DNA of 64,000 bases, taken from the NCBI RefSeq assembly GCF_006491645.1, contig NZ_VDCZ01000008.1, forward strand, positions 62,001-126,000. Reading direction: 5' to 3'. Positions 1-7,535 of this stretch are shown piece after piece. This stretch comes from Flavobacterium profundi (GTDB taxonomy: Bacteria; Bacteroidota; Bacteroidia; Flavobacteriales; Flavobacteriaceae). Below the pieces are notes generated by a model. That model saw only the letters and a program-made list of their open reading frames with translations, was not told the DNA's origin and did no database searches. The translations under genes were made by a program, and so were the position numbers. Each line of letters opens with the position of its first letter. Positions within the stretch are counted from its first letter, which is position 1.

Positions 1-252
1 GCAATTAATTAGAGAAACGATAATATTATCCACTCCAAAATTACACGTCAAGAAAAGGTCATTGCCATTTCTGACAATCTCGTTAATATTGGTTATGGTT
101 GTTCCTGGTATCGAAAGAACAAAAGTTCGATACGTATTGGTTTTATAAACTAGTTCATTACCCTGAGCCGAACCAGCGATATAAAAATCAGCAGGCAAGT
201 CTTTGGTTGTATTATTGAATATTTTGCCAATAGGTATAAATAAATTATTCAT
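1..252 (-). CDS. Unknown late-operon protein, partial (C-terminus outside window)
   Basis: An open frame of 84 codons starts at an ATG at 252-250 and runs off the left edge without a stop. The visible N-terminal part (begins MNNLFIPIGKIFNNTTKDL) alternates hydrophobic and polar residues and looks beta-rich, with no signal peptide. It follows the muramidase gene and overlaps by 8 nt the out-of-frame hydrophobic reading frame ending at 245, so translational coupling is possible. A virion surface or spike protein is possible from its place in the late operon, but nothing in the sequence proves it. Confidence 0.6.
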   Translation of the reverse strand, partial: MNNLFIPIGKIFNNTTKDLPADFYIAGSAQGNELVYKTNTYRTFVLSIPGTTITNINEIVRNGNDLFLTCNFGVDNIIVSLINC

Positions 253-327
253 TTCTTATCTTTTTAATAGTTAGGGCTGTAAGGGTAATAAGTGCTACAC
301 CTGTAAAAGTGATTAAGCTTTTTTTTT
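245..327 (-). other. Start-less TM-encoding frame joined to muramidase by A9 run
   Basis: The muramidase gene ends TTT AAA AAA AAA GCT TAA. The A9 run is at 327-319 on the minus strand. Shifting -1 on this run avoids the stop and continues for 24 codons to a TAA at 247-245, encoding a hydrophobic helix (core LITFTGVALITLTALTI) followed by KKIRNE. This frame has a stop just before the A run and no ATG, GTG or TTG of its own, so only slippage would express it. Whether slippage happens is not shown. Confidence 0.45.
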
Positions 328-858
328 AAACACAAAGGATTTTAAACGGTCAAGCCACCCTTGTAAAAACACACCTCCTAGACTTTTGTAATGATTAATT
401 CTTTCTATCATATAAAGCTCGTGTAGTTGTTCTTGATTTACTTTGTTAATTGCTTGTATCGTTTGATTACCAATTACACCATCAACTGCTAATGCATAAC
501 CAAATTTTTGATTTAAAACACGTTGCACTTCTTTGGCTGCTAAACCAATTCCTGCATTTACCCCATGATCGATAATGATGTTTGCAACAGATTGATTGCT
601 TATTGAATCTCCACGCATTACATTCCAATACCATAGCTTGTAAATTTGGACCGCAGTACTTTTTGGCATAATACGCATATCAGTTTCTGTGGGTGGTCTT
701 TTAATCCAAAGCTCATAAGTTTTTGCAGAAATACCCCAATTGGTTCCTACTAATTGTCCTAAGCTATTATAGTTTCCTGAATCTTGAGAATGCTTTTGAT
801 AGCCACCCTCAACATTCTGAAGTATTTTTAAAAAATCATTAAAATTTGCCATAATCAT
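313..858 (-). CDS. GH108-type N-acetylmuramidase (endolysin or virion lysin)
   Basis: The 181-aa protein cleaves peptidoglycan glycan strands. Residues 1-100 match the glycosyl hydrolase 108 fold, with the catalytic glutamate in EGGY near residue 18 and the family-typical NWGIS and DHGVNAG segments. Residues about 105-170 match the PG_binding_3 domain (VDGVIGNQTIQAIN). There is no signal peptide. A start at the internal MANFND codon (third) is equally possible. The gene ends in an A9 run where a -1 slip would add a membrane helix (see 245-327). It lies near the end of the late operon, as expected for a lysis or virion-entry enzyme. Confidence 0.9.
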   Translation of the reverse strand: MIMANFNDFLKILQNVEGGYQKHSQDSGNYNSLGQLVGTNWGISAKTYELWIKRPPTETDMRIMPKSTAVQIYKLWYWNVMRGDSISNQSVANIIIDHGVNAGIGLAAKEVQRVLNQKFGYALAVDGVIGNQTIQAINKVNQEQLHELYMIERINHYKSLGGVFLQGWLDRLKSFVFKKKA

Positions 859-953
859 TATACTTTAAAAATTGAAGCAAAGGGCATTGCTGCCCAATGC
901 TGTCAACCTCGCTACTAATACAACTAATAAAAAAAGAAGTATCTTAAATATTT
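859..953 (-). other. Gap with a hydrophobic frame lacking a start codon
   Basis: Between the 124-aa gene and the muramidase, one minus-strand frame stays open from a TAG near 966 to a TAA around 863. It encodes a strongly hydrophobic stretch (KILLFLLVVLVARLTALG). It has no usable ATG, GTG or TTG before the helix. The gap also holds a GCATTG/CAATGC hairpin near 885-900. It could be decayed, use a rare start, or be expressed by frameshifting from the upstream gene. Confidence 0.3.
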
Positions 954-1328
954 TTATTTCGAATAGACACTATACCCAAAAAGGCTTGCAAGAATAAGTA
1001 TGCATAACCAACAAGGCTTCTTTTTATAGGTTCCAGTATATCCAGGTAAATTGGTAAACGCATCTTTCATTAAAATGGTTTTGTAATTCAGATTAAGAAC
1101 AATGTCTTGAATTTGTTCTTTCCCAACGTAGCTAATAGCTACTTTAGAGTAATTATTGATATTAAAATCAGAGATAGAAAAATCCCCTTTTGCATCAGTA
1201 ACTACTCCATAAGGAACTCCATTAAAACTTGGGTAATCCAAAATGCTTACGTGTGCCCCCTCGAGTGCTTCTCCAAACTCATCTACTACTTTGCCTTTAA
1301 AAGCAACTATGTTTGTTTTCGTTTCCAT
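954..1328 (-). CDS. Carboxypeptidase-regulatory-like domain protein with C-terminal TM anchor
   Basis: The 124-aa protein carries a small beta-sandwich of the CarboxypepD_reg-like type (VVDEFGEALEGAHVSI, then VVTDAKGDFSIS) common in Bacteroidota, here without a signal peptide or TonB receptor. Residues 106-122 form a membrane helix with two cysteines, preceded by KKK. The start codon overlaps the stop of the upstream 249-aa gene by one base, so the two are translationally coupled. A membrane-anchored virion or host-contact protein is a fair inference; its exact job is unknown. Confidence 0.7.
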   Translation of the reverse strand: METKTNIVAFKGKVVDEFGEALEGAHVSILDYPSFNGVPYGVVTDAKGDFSISDFNINNYSKVAISYVGKEQIQDIVLNLNYKTILMKDAFTNLPGYTGTYKKKPCWLCILILASLFGYSVYSK

Positions 1329-2077
1329 TATATTTCTCTATTAACTTCTTTATGAGCCACCCAACCATAACCGTAAAAGGTATCTAAGGACCATGCTACA
1401 TCTACAACATAATAATACTGTCCGCTTGTAACTCCTCTGTACACTCTAATAATTTCTCCGATAGTTTGTGAGTACTTCATAAAGTCTCTTTTTACGCCAC
1501 TGTTTTGATATTCACCGTTAACTTCATTGGCTTTATAGATAGTAGTACCGTTTGGGTTTAAAACTTGAATTGTCGTACCAACTGTAAAAGGTGTTTGTGG
1601 CTTAATACTTCCATCAGGATTAAACTGACCTTCATATTCTGATTTAGCACCTAATGAATCAAAGAACTTTTGAAGTTCTCTATTGTTTAATTCGCTTAAT
1701 ACATCAGTCAATAAATTACTATCGAACAGCACTTTATAGGCTTTTACTACATTTTCCAAAGAAGAAACTTTTAGAGCCAAACTATTAAGTTGTGCTTCAT
1801 CAGTTCCATCAGGAATGGTAATAGAGCCAAACGGCCACGCATCAATTTTGTCAATGGAAAACATGGCTTTGTACATGACCATTGCTGCTTGCACATCAGG
1901 TAGATGCGCATATTTCTCCACAAACTTTTGCTTTTGCCATTCTTTATATTTTTTCCAACCATAATACCCCGCAAAGGCAATACCACCTCCAATAACTAAT
2001 GTTTTTGTGGTTCTAATCACATCGGGATTTGTGGCTAAGGTAGCAACTGCTAAAGGGTTTGATAGTTGTTTTTTCAT
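1328..2077 (-). CDS. Late-operon protein with N-terminal membrane helix
   Basis: The 249-aa protein has one membrane helix at residues 25-41 (TLVIGGGIAFAGYYG), then a basic, aromatic stretch (WKKYKEWQKQKF), a helical middle and a beta-rich C-terminus (about 160-249) with a possible SH3-like fold (GTTIQVLNPNG, YYYVVDVAW). No family is recognised. It begins one base after the 61-aa gene. It is a candidate virion membrane protein because it lies inside the late operon. Confidence 0.75.
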   Translation of the reverse strand: MKKQLSNPLAVATLATNPDVIRTTKTLVIGGGIAFAGYYGWKKYKEWQKQKFVEKYAHLPDVQAAMVMYKAMFSIDKIDAWPFGSITIPDGTDEAQLNSLALKVSSLENVVKAYKVLFDSNLLTDVLSELNNRELQKFFDSLGAKSEYEGQFNPDGSIKPQTPFTVGTTIQVLNPNGTTIYKANEVNGEYQNSGVKRDFMKYSQTIGEIIRVYRGVTSGQYYYVVDVAWSLDTFYGYGWVAHKEVNREI

Positions 2078-2078
2078 T

Positions 2079-2264
2079 TTATAAAAAGGTTTTTAACATG
2101 GCGAATTTAGTGGCTGAACTCAAATAAGCTCTAGCTTTACTATTATCTGACAAAGAAGTTAATCGCTCTAATTCTTCGGTAGATAAAGCTTTTAATTTCT
2201 CAATTGCTTTAACTCTTTTAAGTTCATCAATCGAGTTTTTTCCAGTTATAATTACATTAGCCAT
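2079..2264 (-). CDS. Small helical late-operon protein (61 aa)
   Basis: The 61-aa protein is mostly charged helix (SIDELKRVKAIEKLKALSTE) and ends in a shorter hydrophobic segment (KFAMLKTFL). It has no recognised domain. It is separated by a single base from both neighbours, the 294-aa coiled-coil gene and the 249-aa membrane gene, which supports its being a real, coupled gene. Confidence 0.7.
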   Translation of the reverse strand: MANVIITGKNSIDELKRVKAIEKLKALSTEELERLTSLSDNSKARAYLSSATKFAMLKTFL

Positions 2265-2265
2265 T

Positions 2266-3150
2266 TTAGATATTGTATTTAGTTATTAATTGTTGTAATT
2301 CTGCTTTAAATTGATCGTTACCCATAAAGTTTAAAGTAGCTCCTACAAAGTTTACATCTTGATCAGAAACCTCATTTGCAGAAATGTAATCTACAAAATC
2401 ACGTTTAACGTCTGATAAATTGTTTAATGGACTATTTAATGCAGTAGTAGTAGGAACTTGTCCACTTTTCATTGCAACCATATTGGCAAATACTTCAGGT
2501 GCTTTTTCAATAAGTTTTTCAAAAGCAGGTGAATCTAAAAAGGATTTGTTTTCCATTTTAGCCAAAGTAATAGCCATAGTTTTTTCCTGTTCTGAAACCG
2601 CTAGTTTACTTTTGAGTTCTCTGTTTTCAATTTCTTGTAAATCAAAATCCTGTTTAATTTTTCTGAGTTCCTCTGTGCGCTCTTCCAAAGTTTCTTTCAT
2701 CGCTTCGTACTTATCTGCTTTACGAACCATATCTCTTGTTTCAGGTGCAGATAATCCAAAAGGACTTCCTAATGCTCCATAATCAATAGGATTTGGATTA
2801 ATGGTTGGATAGGAATAATGTTGTGGTATTGCCTGATTTGTAGGTAAGTGATTGGATGATGTTGCAACTGGTAAATTTTGAGGTTTGTCACTTTCAGCAT
2901 CAAATTTAATGGTGTAACCCATACCTCTTACTTTTACATTTGTATTGCCTTGCTTTTTGCGATGCTCAATCCAAGCTCTTGTTTTGGTGCTTGGATTTAA
3001 AGACAAAATGTATTGTTCTAAATCTTCGTTTGGAATGTCTTTATAATGAACATTTTGACCTATTCGCGTATCGTTATTTAGATTGGTAATCCAAATGAAA
3101 TTCTCTGGATTCTCTTTTAAAAAATTAATTGTATTTTGAATTGAACTCAT
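2266..3150 (-). CDS. Coiled-coil late-operon protein (294 aa)
   Basis: The first ~90 residues form a mixed domain that could bind nucleic acid (KTRAWIEHRKKQGNTNVKVRG). A Pro/Asn-rich linker follows at about 95-135, then a coiled coil at about 140-195 (KYEAMKETLEERTEELRKI) and a helical C-terminus. No family is recognised. The linker plus coiled coil suggests an oligomeric structural or scaffold-like role, which is an inference from shape and operon position only. Confidence 0.75.
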   Translation of the reverse strand: MSSIQNTINFLKENPENFIWITNLNNDTRIGQNVHYKDIPNEDLEQYILSLNPSTKTRAWIEHRKKQGNTNVKVRGMGYTIKFDAESDKPQNLPVATSSNHLPTNQAIPQHYSYPTINPNPIDYGALGSPFGLSAPETRDMVRKADKYEAMKETLEERTEELRKIKQDFDLQEIENRELKSKLAVSEQEKTMAITLAKMENKSFLDSPAFEKLIEKAPEVFANMVAMKSGQVPTTTALNSPLNNLSDVKRDFVDYISANEVSDQDVNFVGATLNFMGNDQFKAELQQLITKYNI

Positions 3151-3166
3151 AATATGTAGCGTTATA

Positions 3167-3439
3167 TTATTGATTACATTTATCTTCAGATACTTTTAAA
3201 CATCTAAAGAGTAGGTTTTTTCCTGTTTCAGATTGAAAAATAATTGACACGTTATTGCCTTTGTCGATTTCTAATCCGTTTGTATGAATGGGAAAACTTT
3301 CGTCTTTATCATACAAGACACCATCAATAATAACAGGTGCATCTCCTAAATTTTGAAATACAGGGTTAATACATCCCTCAAGAGGGAAAGCATCTATACT
3401 ATTATTAATAGTAGCTCTAACGTAGTTTACTTTTTTCAT
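3167..3439 (-). CDS. Small beta-rich late-operon protein (90 aa)
   Basis: The 90-aa protein alternates short hydrophobic strands with turns (PVIIDGVLYDKDESFPIH, NVSIIFQSETG) and has three cysteines, two of them near the C-terminus. It has no signal peptide and no TM segment. It starts one base after the stop of the 123-aa beta-rich gene, so the two are coupled. A minor coat or penton-like protein is possible but not demonstrated. Confidence 0.7.
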   Translation of the reverse strand: MKKVNYVRATINNSIDAFPLEGCINPVFQNLGDAPVIIDGVLYDKDESFPIHTNGLEIDKGNNVSIIFQSETGKNLLFRCLKVSEDKCNQ

Positions 3440-3440
3440 C

Positions 3441-3812
3441 TTAACACTTGCTTGAATCTTGGTTTGTTACTACTGCAAATAAAACTTGAACAGTAATATT
3501 ATTTGCTCTACTTGGAGTGTAAGCCGAAAGTCTTATGTTATACTCATACCCACCTTCGAAATCCACAGGGCGTAATGAGTTTAAAAATCCACCTCCTGGT
3601 TGTTGTTTGGAAAAGGATAAATCACTAGGGCTTAAAACCTCATTTCCATTGTTAAGGATAGATAAATTAATTATTTCACCTGAAGTATTTCCAGTATTTA
3701 CTTGTGCAATACCAATTACTTTTCCATCAGGTAATTTTATCGAGGTAGAATCTACGGTGGAGTTTGCAGCTGGAAGAGTAACATTAATGATTTTGGTTTC
3801 AAATTTTTTCAT
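3441..3812 (-). CDS. Beta-rich protein, candidate coat component (123 aa)
   Basis: The 123-aa protein has an all-beta pattern (ETKIINVTLPAANSTVDSTS, GEIINLSILNNGNE, YEYNIRLSAYTP, ITVQVLFAVVT) compatible with a single jelly-roll of about 110 residues. There is no TM segment or signal. Its 83-bp leader holds a copy of the ACCATTTAACCAC box (3871-3883) and a strong hairpin (3826-3861). A coat or decoration protein is a structural guess; a fold prediction would decide. Confidence 0.7.
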   Translation of the reverse strand: MKKFETKIINVTLPAANSTVDSTSIKLPDGKVIGIAQVNTGNTSGEIINLSILNNGNEVLSPSDLSFSKQQPGGGFLNSLRPVDFEGGYEYNIRLSAYTPSRANNITVQVLFAVVTNQDSSKC

Positions 3813-3825
3813 AAAACTTAAAATT

Positions 3826-3861
3826 AAAAAAGCCTTACCTTACAATAAGGCAAGGCTTTTT
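3826..3861 (-). terminator. Hairpin with T-run between 195-aa and 123-aa genes
   Basis: An AAAAAGCCTT arm pairs with AAGGCTTTTT, and an inner CCTT/AAGG stem sits around a 5-nt loop. On the minus strand it ends in TTTTTT and looks like an intrinsic terminator; the opposite strand also has a T-run. It would cut down transcription after the 195-aa gene, so that gene would be made in excess over the downstream genes. Confidence 0.75.
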
Positions 3862-3894
3862 AGTTATGGTTGTGGTTAAATGGTTTCGAGAATA

Positions 3895-4482
3895 TTATAC
3901 GTCTGACTTTTTAGAAGTCTGAGCACCGTTGATTCGTAAATACACGTAGTGTTTTACTCCTGCATCTAAAGTTACTCCTGGAGGGAATTTGATTTTTGCA
4001 GTTATTTCTCTATTATCAGCAAAATAATGAAGAGTTCTTAACTCTTTATAAGCATCTGAAATTTTGAAGCCATCTTTGTTATTCAAATCTTTAATAGGCA
4101 TTCTTAAAACTTCTCTACCCTCTTGTTCTAAGATAAATACTGCATTACGCAATTCTTTTGGTGCATCCGATACATAATCAATATTACCTGCTAATCCTGA
4201 AGCAGCATTTGTAGCATATCCAATTGCAACTTCGTCAAAGACAAAGGCTCTACCTGTTTTTAAACGGTTTTTATCAAAAGAGTTGATACCGTCTACACGT
4301 TCATCAGTTGCATCTAAAAGGTCGATTGTTCCTCCTCCTGAAATTTCTTTTTTAAGTTCTAAAACTTGATCTTGTAAGGCAACATTATTTTTTTGAAAAT
4401 CAGACTGTAATTGTGTTGATAATCTTTCTTTAATTCCGATTAAGAAATTAATAGCCATTACGAAAAAAACTTTGTTATTCAT
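3895..4482 (-). CDS. Candidate major coat protein (195 aa)
   Basis: After a hydrophobic N-terminus (VFFVMAINFLIGI) and a coiled-coil stretch (about 18-50), residues 60-190 form a beta-rich domain (AFVFDEVAIGYAT, AVFILEQEGREVLRM, ITAKIKFPPGVTLDAG, HYVYLRING) that could be a jelly-roll. The start at 4482 is preferred to the internal MAINF (4458) because the CCATTTAATACCAC leader box lies directly before it. A terminator-like hairpin follows the gene, a pattern often seen after highly expressed coat genes. The role is inferred. Confidence 0.7.
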   Translation of the reverse strand: MNNKVFFVMAINFLIGIKERLSTQLQSDFQKNNVALQDQVLELKKEISGGGTIDLLDATDERVDGINSFDKNRLKTGRAFVFDEVAIGYATNAASGLAGNIDYVSDAPKELRNAVFILEQEGREVLRMPIKDLNNKDGFKISDAYKELRTLHYFADNREITAKIKFPPGVTLDAGVKHYVYLRINGAQTSKKSDV

Positions 4483-4547
4483 GGTTTTGTGGTATTAAAT
4501 GGTTTTTGTTTTTACTAAATTGTTTTTAAAATGATTTTTTGATTGAA

Positions 4548-5015
4548 TTAAACGCCTAAAGGTGCTCTACTTGGTAGCGTAACAGGTTCAGCTCTTTCTA
4601 AAGGTGTAGTTCCTTGATTCCAAGAATACGAGCTATTCAACATTTTTGCGCTTACTGGAGCAGGTTGTACGATTGTTTCTGCATTGTGTCCTACAACGGC
4701 ATTGATGAACTTACCAGTAGTTTTACTGTTGTCTTGTGCATCAATTGCAGGGACTAACAAGTCGGTAACGGCATCGCTACCTTGTTTGATAGCCATTCCT
4801 ACTAAAGCCGCTTGTGCAACTTCTCCTGCGGTTGTTTTTGTGTCTATACACGCAGCTCCAACTAATGCAGCTACAGCAATTGCACCTTTTTTGTAAGAGT
4901 TAGTGCTTTCAGGCATAACTGCCGCCACACCGTCTGAAAGCTTTGCTCCAATAACTCCTGCACCAATTTTAGTAGCTTGACCTACTACTGTTTTTTGTGT
5001 CGGTTTCTTAAACAT
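4548..5015 (-). CDS. Small Ala/Gly-rich membrane-associated late protein (155 aa)
   Basis: The 155-aa protein has Ala/Gly/Val-rich hydrophobic segments at about 15-33, 44-58 and 65-78 (GAIAVAALVGAACI, EVAQAALVGMAI) and a polar C-terminal half with no recognised domain. The leader box CCATTTAAACCACA ends a few bases before the ATG. Such glycine- and alanine-rich small proteins are frequent in membrane-containing phages, but the family itself is not recognised. Confidence 0.7.
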   Translation of the reverse strand: MFKKPTQKTVVGQATKIGAGVIGAKLSDGVAAVMPESTNSYKKGAIAVAALVGAACIDTKTTAGEVAQAALVGMAIKQGSDAVTDLLVPAIDAQDNSKTTGKFINAVVGHNAETIVQPAPVSAKMLNSSYSWNQGTTPLERAEPVTLPSRAPLGV

Positions 5016-5044
5016 GGTTTTTGTGGTTTAAATGGTTTTTAAAA

Positions 5045-5899
5045 TTATTTAAGGAGTTTTTTTATTATTAGGCTAACTCCAAAGCCTATTCCTATTTTGG
5101 TTACTAAACTATATCCTTTTTTCTCTGTTGGAGTAGTGGTATTTCCATTTGTATTTGATGAACCTGAACCACCACCTGTATTTGTGTCTATGTTGCTGTC
5201 ATTATTCCCAATTGTAATCTGTTTTGGTAAGTAGACTTCAACAATTGCTTCAAATGTGTTGTAAATTCTTTTTAGAATTGGTTGTAATTCTGTTAAAACT
5301 CCACCCGAAGAGATAAGTAACTTAACAGTTTTCTTTTCATAATTGGTTTGCCCTTGCATTTGAGAAGAAACCACTTTTAATACTGGAATTACCATAGTTT
5401 CAATTAATAAATCTCTAAGCTCTAATGCAGGTTTTGAAAGTCCTTTTAGCTCATTGTATTTGTGATACTCTTTTAAAAGGGAAACTCTTTTTAAAATGGC
5501 ATTGATTTTTTCCAATTTCGCCTCACTAAAAGCTTGGTTTTCGATAGCCAAAACATCATTGGTGATGTCTTGAATAATCAAACTCAAATCGTTTGAAAAA
5601 TCGTCAAGTAACATTTCTTCATTAAAAGTAGGTTCGTACAAACCTCTTGGGTCATTCTGTAGATTTGCAAGAATCTCATCATACTCGTTAAAGGTTCCTC
5701 TTTGCCAAAAAGAGCTTCCACCTGATCCAATGTCTTGAGCCAAATTGGAAAAACTTCCGATTTCTGACGATATTCCAAAAGTGGCAGTATTTAGTGAACT
5801 ATCTACAAAACTCGCTACTTTAACAATAAGTCTTTTTAAAGCTCTACCCAACCATCCGTTAAGTTGTTCCTGATTGTATGTGTATTGGTTATTATACAT
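5045..5899 (-). CDS. Late protein with C-terminal TM anchor (284 aa)
   Basis: The ATG at 5899 (MYNNQYTYNQ) is chosen because it overlaps the stop of the 518-aa gene by 8 nt; an upstream extension in the same frame would lie inside that gene. The protein is helical, with a Gly/Ser/Asn/Thr linker (NTGGGSGSSNTNGNTTTPTE) followed by a C-terminal membrane helix (LVTKIGIGFGVSLII) and lysines. Linker plus anchor matches the layout of the 518-aa protein next to it. No family is recognised. Confidence 0.75.
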   Translation of the reverse strand: MYNNQYTYNQEQLNGWLGRALKRLIVKVASFVDSSLNTATFGISSEIGSFSNLAQDIGSGGSSFWQRGTFNEYDEILANLQNDPRGLYEPTFNEEMLLDDFSNDLSLIIQDITNDVLAIENQAFSEAKLEKINAILKRVSLLKEYHKYNELKGLSKPALELRDLLIETMVIPVLKVVSSQMQGQTNYEKKTVKLLISSGGVLTELQPILKRIYNTFEAIVEVYLPKQITIGNNDSNIDTNTGGGSGSSNTNGNTTTPTEKKGYSLVTKIGIGFGVSLIIKKLLK

Positions 5900-7448
5900 C
5901 TGCAACGGTTTTATTTTTGTCGTCTCCTTTAAACATATAAGCACCAGCTGCTAAAACCATAACTACGCCTGCCACAGTACCAAATCCTGCTTTGGTAACT
6001 TGTTGGTTTTTTGGAGGTAAATTACTATAGTTGGTATCTCCATTTGTATCATTGGTGTTTCCTGTAGTACTATCTCCTTGTCCCAAAACTGAAAAAATAA
6101 CTGGTGCAGTTGTTAAGATAGTTTGCATTACGCTAGCAAGATTAATAGACGATGATGCTACATCGCTATTTAAAGCACTTTCAATTTCAGGTGTTAAAAT
6201 AAAAGCAGGGATTTGTTCTGTTTTAGGTTTATTGTTAACTGAATAACTATGCTCTGAAGCTACGATATTTACTCCTAGATTAGTTCCCCATAGATAAACA
6301 CCATCAAAATAGTCTTTTGAATTGGCAAAATGTGTGAAATTATAAGGTGTTCTATCAGGACCAATTTCAAAGTATGTTACAATGTGTTTTTCAAAAGCAA
6401 GTCCCAAAACTTTCCAAATTTTATTATCAAAGAAAGAAAGTAGAAATTCAAAAGATGCATCGGAACAAGGGTTCCATCCTTCACGATATTTTGTAATATA
6501 CGTTAGTACTAATGCGTTTCTTTTTAACCAATACTCAACATAAATTTTATGAACGTCTTCAAAACGCTTTTCTTCTATTGCTTTATTGTATTTAGCAATA
6601 ATAGATATAAAGTATTTTGTGATTTCGGGGATTAATGCTTGTAAACGGTTTGCATCAAATGCCGTTCCGCCCCAACATTTAATTGAATTGAATAGTTTTG
6701 ATAGATTTAAGTCTTTGAATAATTTTGATACCCAATCAAAATTAATATCACTCCCATCTTCATTGGCTGCTAAATAATTGATCGGGTTTTGTTCCCCACA
6801 ACTACACGCTAACATTTGATAATCATATGGATTTTCAAAATACATTTGCTTTTGATTTTCATCTAGTGGACTAGCTAGTCCTATGTGTGTTAATCCTGAC
6901 ATACTTAAATCGTATTTTTCATTATAATTAACTTCTTTATTATCATGTGTTGTAGCGTCAATCACATAGTAACCTAAATTAGTTGGTACAATTACATAAA
7001 CATGACTCCAATGATTTGAACCTCTTAGCTTTACTTTCCTAAATGAATGCGGTATATCCAAATTCAGCAGCAGACAGGATGCTAAAACGCTATACGATTT
7101 ACAGTCTATTCCTTTCTTTCTGTAATACCAAGCACTACTTGGAGCAAATAATTTTTGAACGTTAGTATCTATGTTATACTGAAAATGGGAATACAACCAT
7201 TTGTAAATATTAGATACTGTTTCTTGAATTGTTTCTCCTTTTAAAAGTGGAGCAACTTTTTCAAGTTGTTTATAATATTGTACAGTCCATTGTTGCATAA
7301 ATTGGAGTGTATCGTAAGTGTTATGGTTATCATTTTCATTATCAAAATGATGCACATTGTTTTGAAATCTTGGTATCAATTTCTCATATTGATATCCAGG
7401 CATTATGTTTCGATGCAATTTCCTATTTACTCTTGATATTATATCCAT
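5892..7448 (-). CDS. Transglutaminase-like (papain-fold) protein with C-terminal TM
   Basis: Residues about 70-170 match the transglutaminase-like superfamily. The likely triad is Cys116 (GIDCKSYS), His149 (HWSHVYVIV) and Asp164 (YYVIDATTH). The middle (200-430) is unrecognised. A Ser/Thr/Asn linker leads to a C-terminal membrane helix (about 490-508, VAGVVMVLAAGAYMF). The gene is the first of the late operon, preceded by a promoter, a palindrome and a leader hairpin. The enzyme may cross-link or cleave protein in the virion or at the cell surface; this is inferred from the fold. Confidence 0.8.
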   Translation of the reverse strand: MDIISRVNRKLHRNIMPGYQYEKLIPRFQNNVHHFDNENDNHNTYDTLQFMQQWTVQYYKQLEKVAPLLKGETIQETVSNIYKWLYSHFQYNIDTNVQKLFAPSSAWYYRKKGIDCKSYSVLASCLLLNLDIPHSFRKVKLRGSNHWSHVYVIVPTNLGYYVIDATTHDNKEVNYNEKYDLSMSGLTHIGLASPLDENQKQMYFENPYDYQMLACSCGEQNPINYLAANEDGSDINFDWVSKLFKDLNLSKLFNSIKCWGGTAFDANRLQALIPEITKYFISIIAKYNKAIEEKRFEDVHKIYVEYWLKRNALVLTYITKYREGWNPCSDASFEFLLSFFDNKIWKVLGLAFEKHIVTYFEIGPDRTPYNFTHFANSKDYFDGVYLWGTNLGVNIVASEHSYSVNNKPKTEQIPAFILTPEIESALNSDVASSSINLASVMQTILTTAPVIFSVLGQGDSTTGNTNDTNGDTNYSNLPPKNQQVTKAGFGTVAGVVMVLAAGAYMFKGDDKNKTVADV

Positions 7449-7457
7449 AATAAAAAA

Positions 7458-7492
7458 CCTATTACATTAATAATTAATACGCCTGTAATAGG
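7458..7492 (-). promoter_or_regulatory. Leader hairpin (possible attenuator) before late operon
   Basis: CCTATTACA and TGTAATAGG form a 9-bp stem around a 17-nt loop that itself contains TTAATAATTAA. On the minus strand it is followed by TTTTTT and then, four bases later, the ATG of the 518-aa gene. It has the form of an intrinsic terminator inside the 5' leader, so it could act as an attenuator or limit ribosome access. Confidence 0.5.
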
Positions 7493-7535
7493 CTTGTTTT
7501 ACTTAATAACTAATCTATGTCAATGAATCAGAGTT

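Noticed and set aside
2420..2782. Plus-strand 120-aa reading frame
   Set aside because: It lies wholly opposite the coiled-coil late gene, with no promoter, and is a shadow of its regular codons.
5892..7448. Tail-tip or tape-measure protein
   Set aside because: It is 518 aa with a papain-type triad and a C-terminal TM; it has no coiled-coil length or hydrophobic repeats of a tape measure.
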